Shown in pieces: positions 55,451-64,000 of a DNA stretch of 64,000 nt. The position numbers and the translations under genes are program-made. Position 1 is the stretch's first letter. Each line of letters begins with the position of its first letter. A model generated the notes under the pieces. It was not told the origin of the DNA. It saw nothing but the letters and a program-made list of their open reading frames with translations, and ran no database searches. The stretch is from Isoetes taiwanensis (taxonomy: Eukaryota; Streptophyta; Lycopodiopsida; Isoetales; Isoetaceae): positions 188,001 through 252,000 of the forward strand of contig JAJEKV010000057.1 in assembly GCA_021234155.1 (NCBI GenBank), given 5' to 3'.

Positions 55451-56620
55451 GCCAGAATTAGTACAAAGGAATTATTTGATAATAACTGTTGCTATTAACT
55501 ACAGAACACTATTTTCACCTCAAAAAAGTACCAAAACAATCCATCTGACGCTATGGCTGACATACTCCTTTTCTCTTGTAGTGTAGAAAAAGATTTGTAC
55601 TTGTGCTATGGTGCAGGGGATCTGAAGAATCTTGTTGTGTTGGAAAATTGTGTGTCATATGCTACGCACAAAGAAGTTTGTGCTATATCTAGCTAGTGGA
55701 TCCTGCCGACAAACACCGCTTCTAAGCATATAGGGTCAAAGCAGCTTGGAGGATGACTTTGAATCTTGAGCATGCAATGCCTAGTGATGTATATCACAAA
55801 AATGGTTCCTCGCGCAAAACGTATATTTATACGATTTTTTTGCAATAGTTTGATATGATCTAAGTCTTGTATTTAGTTCTATGTATAAAGTATATATTTA
55901 TAGAGCGCATCCATAATTTTTACTCATTCAACATTTTTGTCCTAATGGCAATGTTGTGTATGTATTTTTCTTGTATATTTTTGTTCTGGTATGGGCATGC
56001 AGGCATCAAGCAACTCTTCTTTATGGTTGTTTCAGAAACAGAATCCCAAACATGGTCTATAGAGGTTGTCGTCTGCATCCATAACATGATCTGGTGCCAG
56101 ATCCTGCATCTTGTTCTATGAAAGACTAAGAGGCGTCTACTGGATTTGCAGGTCAGTTGGTAAGATTTACCATTGTTTTCTCAGATTATTCAAATTCTTC
56201 ATGTAAACTAGTGCTGCGACATGTATAAAACAGTTGCTCGGCTTCTTTTTTGGGGGCTTGTTTGCCAAAGCAAGGTCATGGGCATCTCCCTTTTTATGAG
56301 GTTTTACAAATATGAGTTGGGGAGTTCAGAGGTGGGCAGTTAATACATTTTGTACTACTTAGTTTTGCATGGACCGTTTTGAAAGAAAACCCTGTGGCAT
56401 TGCGTTGGGATAAATCCAAATGTACAGATTTATTTTTTGTGATCTTGATCTGGACTAACAATTGAATTTCCATTGTCTCAAAATGGCGTTTACTCTGTTC
56501 CAATGAGTACAAAGTGGACCTTACCGGATGTGCATATTTTCTAGGAGCTATGTTTGGTAAGTGGGCACCTAGCTTGGATAAGACTAGCTCAGATTGATAA
56601 TATTAAATATTTCTCCCTTA
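55451..56620. other. Intergenic with weak exon-like pieces
   Basis: Around 55,580-55,695, after a CTTGTAG, the plus strand reads EKDLYLCYGAGDLKNLVVLE and VSYATHKEVCAISS before TAG. It is isolated and unrecognised. Nothing else is supported. Confidence 0.35.
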
Positions 56621-57893
56621 TCTTATATTATAAAGTTTTAGCGTATGTCTTGAATCAAACCCTAATTTAGATAGTTGAGATCGTCTGATTGCATTCGAAG
56701 GCCGAGATTTATCGCACAACTTCTCACCACCGTGATTGGCCATGCTCTGATCTCCTAAGAGGAAAGGGAAAATGGCAGAGAAAAGGGCAAAGTGAGAGGC
56801 AAAAAGGCACGGGTAAAAGGGAAAGACGGAGAAGGGAAAAGGAAAGGGAAAAGAGCACGAAAAGGGAAAGAAAAAAAGAAAAGGGAGAAAAAGGAAGGAA
56901 AAAAAGGACACTATGAAAGGAAAAGGGGGAAAGGGTGAGGACAGAATAAGGGAAAAGAAAAGGGAAGGGAGGAAAAGGAAGAAAAAAATAGGGCAACGAG
57001 AAAAAGGTGAAGACGGAAAGGGTGATGGAAGGGAAAAAGGGGAAGATAAGAATGATGGAGAGAAGGAAAAAAGGGCATGGAAAAATAGAAAGGGAAGGAA
57101 AAAGGAAAAAGGAGGCAAAAAAGGGAAAAGGGCATGAGGAAAAGGGGAGGAAATGAGAGAGGAAGGAGAAAGTGGCACGAGAAGAGGAAAAGGGTGAGGA
57201 AAGGAAAAAAGAAAGGGAAAAAGAGATGGAAAAAGAAAAGAAAAAGCAAAAAGCAAAAAGAGAACAAAAACATGGAATAGGAAAAGAGGAAAAGGGAAAG
57301 GGGAAGAGGGTGGGAAAAAGGAGGAAAAAGGGCATGTGAAAAAGGTGGAAAAAATGGAATGGAAAAAGGTGTGGGAAAATGGAAAGGAAAAGAGAGAAGG
57401 AAAAAAAGGGTGGAAGAGAAGGAAAGAAAAGGAAAGAGGAAAAGGGCATGGAAAAAGAGAAAAGGATGAAAAAAAAAAGAAGGAAAAAAAAAAAAGGAAA
57501 TGGGAGGGAAAGGGAAAGGGGAAAAAAAAAGAACACGAGGAATAAGGAGGGAAAATGGAAAATAGGAAGGGAAAAAGGGCACAGAAAGGGTGAGGAAAGG
57601 GTAAAAATAAAGGGAAAAAGAGCATAGGGAAAGGGAAAAGAAAAAGAAAAAAGGGGAAGAGGGTAGGGAAAGGCGGAAGAAAAGGCAAGTGGAAAAAAGT
57701 GGAAAAAAGAGAATGGAAAAATACATGGAAAAAAGGAAAAAGGAAAGGGAAAGGGAAAGGGAAAGAGAAACGGAAGGGGGGAAGGAAAGAGGAAAAGGGC
57801 ACGGGAAAAAGGGAAAGGGTGGGGAAATGATAAAAAAACAAGGAAAGGGAAAAAGAAAAAGGGAGGCGGAAAGGGGGGAAGGAAAGGAAAAAA
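56621..57893 (+). mobile_element. Helitron 5' part with polypurine body (3' end missing)
   Basis: It starts A, then TCTTATATTATAAAGTTTTA at 56,621. The leader shared with the other copies (CCTAATTTAGATAGTTGAG, CACCACCGTGATTGGCCATG) leads into about 1,130 bp of polypurine sequence. It breaks off at 57,893 into unrelated DNA, without the shared tail or the CTAG hairpin. Where this copy has CTGA (GTCTGATTGC, CTCTGATCTC), the copy at 43.6 kb has CGA. Confidence 0.85.
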
Positions 57894-58900
57894 GGTGCTG
57901 CGCACGGAGGGTTGCCCTCCATGGCCCGAGGGTGAAGTTGCTTAATCATCATGTTTTCACAATCAATCAAAATTGCTACTCCAAAATAATAGAATACTTG
58001 ATATCATGACTTTATGAGAAACCAGCTTGATACTGCGTCCTCTACAATCTTGAATGCCATTGTAGCCTCCGCAGATGTTAAACTAGTCTGGCCACAAGAT
58101 GTACTGGCCTTCAGGGTCTTGAATAAGACAACAGGCTTATCCCGGGGGTCTCACCTAGACATATGGGGATACCACATCTACGTGCAAGGGGTCCAGAGAA
58201 AACCCCTGTATACGACTTTTTGGAGGTGGAAAACCCCTACATACGTAAATAGGAAAAGCCAGTTTCCAAGCCCCTTTCCGTAGATGTACTTTCGGACTAT
58301 CCTAATTTTTACATACCCCTACCCGATCTTGTACTTGAGTTTGTGCTTGTGCACCCTACCCCTATGTACAGAACCCCAACCAGGGATGACTTTATCGTCA
58401 TCCACACATACCCAAACTATAGAAAATTTGGCGATAAAAGAAGTTCTAAGAGTTTTTTAAAAGGCGATTTTTTTTTTATTTTCTTATAGTTTCCCTAGAA
58501 ATGAGGGCGATTTTTCTTGGCGATCAAGCTAATAATATCAAAGTAATGAACGAATATTTTAAAACCATATTACCAAAAGATAGATTTACTTTGGCATTAG
58601 CTATCCACATGAGAGCATGTAAACTAAAATATAAAGTTATTAACAAATAAGAGGTCTAGATTATCAAAGTAGATGCATCGCACTGTAGAAGCCATTGTAT
58701 ACAAACAAGGCATGGCATGACAACATCCTTATTGCTACATTCTGAGATATACATTGTGCATTTTGTAGAAGCATTGGCAGCATACCTGTATATGAGAAAT
58801 GCAACAAAATAAAGTCACTTTTTACACAATAAATCAATGCCATATGGTCAATTCAATTTGCATTACCTGTTACAAGCCTTCTCCATCTCCTTAGTTGTAC
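57894..58900. other. Intergenic
   Basis: No gene recognised. A GGAGGG, TTG, CCCTCC hairpin lies at about 57,907-57,922, right after the Helitron break. Two near repeats of AAAACCCCT(G/A)-ATACG lie around 58,198-58,245. Confidence 0.45.
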
Positions 58901-60430
58901 GCATACCTTATCCATCAGTGCAACTAGTGTAGGATACTCATTGAAGATCTGTTCAACTGGGTAATACAAGGAGATCCAGCACGTGCTTATATTTTTCAAC
59001 ATCTTATTACCTTTAGTTCAACACGCAGACATCTCCTGCTGAGTCGCATAAGTAAAATGGGTTACTTTTTATTTATTACAGTAGAAAATCAGCTACTTGC
59101 TGGAGACTCTTATAACAGAAATCTTTGAGCAATTCAAGTACTATTATGATCATTCAATGGACTCAAGAAACAAATCTTCGTAAGTGAAATTTAACCGCTA
59201 TTCATGTTTGAATCCAAACATATAAACCATTTATATTCCCTTGCATAACAGATGCTCGGTCTGCTATCTCGCCCATAGAGAATCTTAGCTAACACCGTTA
59301 ACAAAGTAATCAAGCACATCTCCTTATTATCTCTTACCTTTGTTCATGTACATGTCAATAGAGCTAGACGCCTCTCTTCTCATTCTTAACCATCCTGTAA
59401 GATACAAAATGCATGGTTAGAACAAAGCATGTCATACAGCAAAAAAATTGAATGAAGGTTCTTGAAATAAAGAAGCATTGTGTGATTTCGCAAAGTAAAC
59501 TAGAAAAGCTTGTTGCTAAATAATTACAGTGGCATATTTATCACATATGCAGTTTGTACAAAATGTATAATTTTTTGATATAAAAGAAAGAACATGGAGA
59601 TGTAAAAGTGCTTACAAAGAAATATATAACTAGCACAACCACAGATCCTTTTCTTGATCAAACAAAGTTTCGAGTAGTGGATCTATATGATGATCTTAGA
59701 GTCGAGCAAAGTCGTGAGAAGTTCAGAGGTAAGATTTTGAAGTAATATCTTCTGAAGATAGACATACAAAATTGCTTACAGAAATTATGCTCTGCGGTAA
59801 CAAATTGGGTTCTTCATAAGCATGTGCTTTTTGAGCAAAACGACCTTTGCCATGCAAAATTGGTCTGAATCTAACATAGATTGCATGGCTTTCCTTCAGG
59901 TTCTAGCTTGCAATTTATCATTATAGACCCCGAAAAAAGTTGGTGGCGATGTTGGACTAAACAGCCCAGCTTAAGTTTTGACTGTCACAGGAAACATGCA
60001 AGAAGGCAGTCACAGCTTCTGCTTAGTAAAATCTCATCATCGCCAGAGAACCAATAGTGTCTTCTCACTTCAAAGAAACACAGAAAAATAAATGCTTCCT
60101 GTAACTTATAGACAGAGCAAAATGAGAGAAAATGGTAAATGAGAAAAATACAAACCTTCTGAAAACCTTCTGTAGGATCAAATAAGCCATTTGGAAATCA
60201 GTGAGCTTGCTGTAAATGCATAAAGAAGGTAAAGTAAGAAACCCAGACTCAAACTACATATCTCCAGCAAAATATTAGTGCATATCGCCATATGACATCA
60301 AAGCCAGAATGAAGAAAGAAATGCTCAAAAAAGTACCATGGAGCAGGCAGCTAAAAGGGCAAGCATCTCTTGATGGTCTAGAAGCTCTCTACACTGACCT
60401 GGTAAGAAAAAAGCGAAGCTCCAGATACCC
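58901..60430 (-). pseudogene. Exon-like pieces of an unrecognised spliced gene (copy 2)
   Basis: This is the duplicate of the pieces at 1-1,560. It shows the same acceptor and LLDHQEMLALLAACSM exon near 60,390, the FPNGLFDPTEGFQK or LTDFQMAYLILQKVFRR exon near 60,180, and a terminal exon reading EQIFNEYPTLVALMDKV near 58,905-58,960. A one-base shift breaks the last exon next to a CAG (LPS, stop) where copy 1 is open. Function is not recognised. Confidence 0.35.
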
Positions 60431-62789
60431 TAAACTTTTGAAAGAACCGGCATGTCTGCAAACCAACAAAAAAAAATGAAATCGATGCAGTCTTTGCCCG
60501 GAAATGGATTAATATGCACCAAAGAATAGCTTGTAGTTCCTTACCGGCTGATTTTTTCCTGGGGTTTGCTTCCATTCTGATGGCGCCTCGGTTCTTCAAA
60601 GCATTAGGAGTTGGAGTAGGCCCTAACATAGATGCTACGGATCGGACCTTCCCGCCCAACTCCCCCTTCTCGACCACCTACGGGGGAAATGGTGGTCGAC
60701 CGTATGAGGCAGCAGTCCGTCTACGGACGTCTCACATTCAAAAAAACCCCTACCCAGTCACGCTCTTGGGTCATACGGGGTTTCAATGGTGAAACCCCCG
60801 GGGGGCTTATGCCCTAAAAGAAACAAGTGTTTGAGCTTCTCAAATACATGTGCCTATTCAAGCCAGAACTTGAATTCTGCAACATCCTTTTCGCTGCACC
60901 CATCTGCGACAAGGGAACATCACATGTTCTTTCACCCCGATAATAACAACTAGCAGGTTGACGTACATGGGTTGGTCACAGATCGTGCTTAATAGTGGTC
61001 GTATGTTTGGACCATTTGTGGGCAATAAGGAATGCAGAACTCTAGGCCCTGCAATGGATGCCACCTCTGTGTTCCTTAGAATCTTTATGGTGTTCACACA
61101 ATCTCCGAACTCATACAATGGATTTCTCGTCCTTGCATATTTTGGTGTGATCCTTAATATTCTCAATCCTAATCAAAGCACATTATAATGACATAACCAA
61201 AGCATCATCTATTGTGCTTGTTAGCAAATAATGCTATTAAATCCAAACCCCTTTCACCAAATTCCCTATATTTTGAAAGCTAGAATAACAAAGCAGGTAT
61301 TTGCACAAGCAAAGTCAAAGCATTGTTTCTCATTAGCTAATGATTTGCATTAGAAGTTTTTGAGCTTGGTTTGCAATGCACTAGGTTTAGCTTGGACTAA
61401 TATATTTCTTCTTTATCATCCTCTATATTTGAATCCTCCTTATTGGACGTTGTCTACTATTTTGTACCTTGAAGGTTATAGTAAACAAAGCAAGTGCTTG
61501 CACTAACAGAACAAAAAGCACCATGCATTCCTCGGTCCAATTTGGAACAAAAGTCTCAAAGTCAAGTCTTGGGTTAATTAAAGGCGTTCTTCTTCTTATC
61601 TTCTCTCTTTGAGATATAGTCATTGCCGACCACGATTAGAATATTATGTTTCAGTATTCAGTATCAACTTGATATTTGAAACTTGGTCTAATTCTAGGGT
61701 GTAAGCTCTGCCTGCAGTTTCCTTCTTCATTAATTTCTTTGCTGAGAAAGCTACGAAACAGAAAGTGTTGTCGTAAGGAGGTAACATTTGGGAAACTTGT
61801 GGGCTCGGTTTGATCTTTTGTATACCAATTTTCACGCCATATTTGAATTAATTGAGAAGACAATTTTGGACTTTCGCTCTGAGAAGACAAGGCTGGGCTT
61901 TTGTTTTGACATACGCTGACTTCTTAATTTGCTCCTCGAGCATGGTTTCTACTTCAAGAACATTTGTTTACTACTATCTATTCTCAATTGGTCACACCCG
62001 TCTTAAGGAATGTAATATTTTGTATATTTAAAAGTTAGATTTGCCCACACAGCTAATTGTTGTCCAAGTTCTAAAAATTCACGACATTGATAGGTCGATT
62101 CGTTGAACTCAACTTCATTTTTAAACGCGCATTACGATAAAAGCAAAAAGCAATCGCTCTGTTCTCGCCAAGATCATTTATTACAAGTCGTTACAAATTC
62201 AAAAACAATTTACCTTCTTGGTCTTTTGCCGTATGTTGCCATGCAATTTTCTAGATCAGATCAATTTCTTATATGTTTTTAGTTTGGCACCTAGGCATCA
62301 TGCTCCAAACCACGGATCCTTTGGAATTAAAAACCACAAGTATAGATTCCCTAAAGCAAACTAGCTGGTTCTAGTGCCTAGTTGAATTAGACTCGAGCAG
62401 GGAATTGGTGAATGTGGTACAAGACCAACATATGTAACTATGATTATTATTGAGCGGATACCAATTATTAGTTCCAAGTATGACATTATTTTACATATTT
62501 GAAGTGATGACATCTAATTACTCAAAACATACAAGTTACAATGTGATTTACCCATCTTATATGTCAAGCATCCTTAAATTTATATTACGTTACATCATAA
62601 CAAATAGAATTCCAAGTAGTAGGTGTATCATCAATAATGAATTATATGAAATAGCATTATTCAAGGCTTACTTAGCCTGTCAAACAAATTAAGATCAACA
62701 TATGACTATCTGGTATCTACCAAGTAAATTAAGCATTTACATGGGTTGATCTACCAAGTAAATTAAGCATTTACATGGGTTGATAAATA

Positions 62790-64000
62790 GTAGCGAGAGA
62801 CATAAGCGACTAGTGATAGGCTGCAAGAATGCTGTATATGTGAAATTGGCATAGCCCGAAGCAAATCGAAAATCGCCCGGTTCCACCAAAGAATGCCGGT
62901 TCACTAACTCCACCCGGTTCAATAGTATCTACGCCCAATGAAGGAACCCGACCTTTGAGGCCACCATAGTCATACAAAATAGTCATGTAATAGGTAGCAC
63001 TACCGGTGGCAACATCGACACTACAACAATGCCCGTGCTCGCCGAGAATCATTAAAGTGGCATTGTTTGGGCCGTCCACAGATCTTATCGTACACAAAAA
63101 TTGTGCCAAAGCTGGCAACAAATGACATTGTTGTTAGGGCCTGCTACAATTGCATTGGTGGTGTTGGATGCTCCTCCCCATAAAATAAAACTCGGGTTTG
63201 TAAACTTTGCACGGCATCCTAGCGCCAAATATAATTGCCGCAACGAGACAGACACCATATTTGAAGCTTGCCATGCTTGCTTGCTTGCTTGATTCTTCCT
63301 AGCCTGGCTCTCAAATGAAGGATCGTAAGAGCAAGTGCTGCTTTGTATTTTGGTGATCCGAGGTGGTGTTTATATAGGAGGTTTGGTTGCGTTGTTTAGG
63401 CCCACCATTCAGTTTATAGCAGAACTGATTTCAAGGCCTTAGCTCGTTCTTCTCTTATCTTCTACTTGAAATAAGTTAGTCATTCATTGGGCGACACTTG
63501 TAAAATGTCATGAAGAGGATTGGTTGCTTGCTCAAGTCCACATCGATCTAGAAAAACAATCTGTTCAAAGTCTTCGTTTTCCATGTCATTTGAGTATACC
63601 GGAGTCTTGTTTAAAGTTTTTAAACTGCATCAGAGCTAGAGCCATCTCCTATATGACTTTGAACCACAGCCTGGCTCATAGTTTACATTTCCATGGCATA
63701 GCATATTCTATGCAAGTTAGGCTGGTTGCGGTTGACGACAAAATCTTGCTAAAATCATGGAACTACATTGTTCTTACAGAAATTATCTCAGGCTTTTCAC
63801 GGTTCCCATACACGACTTCTTGCTCCATTTTCCCCGGAGACATGATGCATGAATCATACCCGTCGCCATTACATACCTTGCATTTTACGTGGAAAACAAT
63901 TTGCATCTTGAAGAGTTTTAGAGTTTGCATGCATTTGACAAGGGCGGTCCCTATTCTTGCATCTAAATGTAAACCTATGTCCTTTATTTGAGCATAAACC
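62790..64000 (-). pseudogene. PPR protein pseudogene, copy 2 (C-terminal half, runs off window)
   Basis: This is the duplicate of 3,890-5,090. A 103-codon open frame at 62,810-63,121 covers the segment with PNNATLMI, TILYDYGGLKG and a C-terminal HIYSILAAYH. The corresponding part of copy 1 is split, so the two copies carry different breaks. The N-terminal half should lie to the right of the window. Confidence 0.75.

Larger units (their letters stand above)
58901..64000. repeat. Segmental duplication, copy 2 (right end of window)
   Basis: This is the partner of 1-5,090, offset by about 58.9 kb, in direct orientation and nearly collinear. Where the copies differ, copy 2 more often shows an intact CAG or CTG trinucleotide, and its exon-like reading frames are sometimes better. 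The left border cannot be placed because the corresponding part of copy 1 lies outside the window. It may be a true tandem segmental duplication or a duplicated assembly path. Confidence 0.95.

Noticed and set aside
56618-57970. 450- and 393-codon minus-strand frames
   Set aside because: Same artefact, inside the Helitron at 56,621-57,893.

Overview
The window looks like nuclear DNA from a vascular plant with a large, repeat-filled genome. It contains decayed pentatricopeptide-repeat (PPR) genes of the plant-expanded type, a Ty3/gypsy element of the Athila/Tat kind, Helitrons, and isolated exon pieces with GT/AG borders. A fern or other seed-free plant would fit, but nothing seen is decisive. 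I see no intact single-copy host gene, no rRNA gene, no intact tRNA gene and no CRISPR array.

Layout. 1-5,090 and 58,901-64,000 are two copies of one segment in the same orientation, carrying exon-like pieces of an unrecognised minus-strand gene and a PPR pseudogene. 7.2-11.3 kb holds a Helitron 3' part, a Merlin/ISXO2-like transposase pseudogene, a complete Helitron (9,871-10,991) and a PPR C-terminal fragment. 12-23 kb is mostly intergenic, with two further Helitron-type 3' ends, a LINE reverse-transcriptase fragment and exon-like pieces. 24.1-25.0 kb repeats 9.5-11.3 kb but lacks the Helitron, so it is an empty site.

25,847-38,425 is one LTR retrotransposon with about 594-bp LTRs and gag, protease, RT, RNase H and integrase in that order. 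Between pol and the 3' LTR it has an extra coding region of about 1,000 codons (34,819-37,837). A 710-bp Mutator-like element sits in the 5' LTR and a 764-bp AT-rich element sits in the integrase. 40-48.7 kb is a Helitron complex: one 3' end at 43,570, then an apparent Helitron 43,571-48,705 that carries captured exons and a second Helitron (46,331-48,199) nested in inverted orientation. A transketolase-like exon lies at about 41.1 kb. 49-54.3 kb has a second gypsy gag fragment, three AT-rich tracts rich in heat-shock-element-like TTCnnGAA arrays, two tRNA-like pol III heads and a 108-bp minisatellite. 56,621-57,893 is another Helitron 5' part.

The Helitron bodies are almost pure polypurine/polypyrimidine, so their very long open frames are not genes. 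Copies compared within the window (the terminal duplication, the LTR pair, the Helitron copies) disagree again and again at CAG, CTG and CG sites, often by small indels. That pattern suggests residual long-read consensus errors in methylated DNA, so some frameshifts and stops reported here may not be real. All identifications come from reading the sequence; no search was run.
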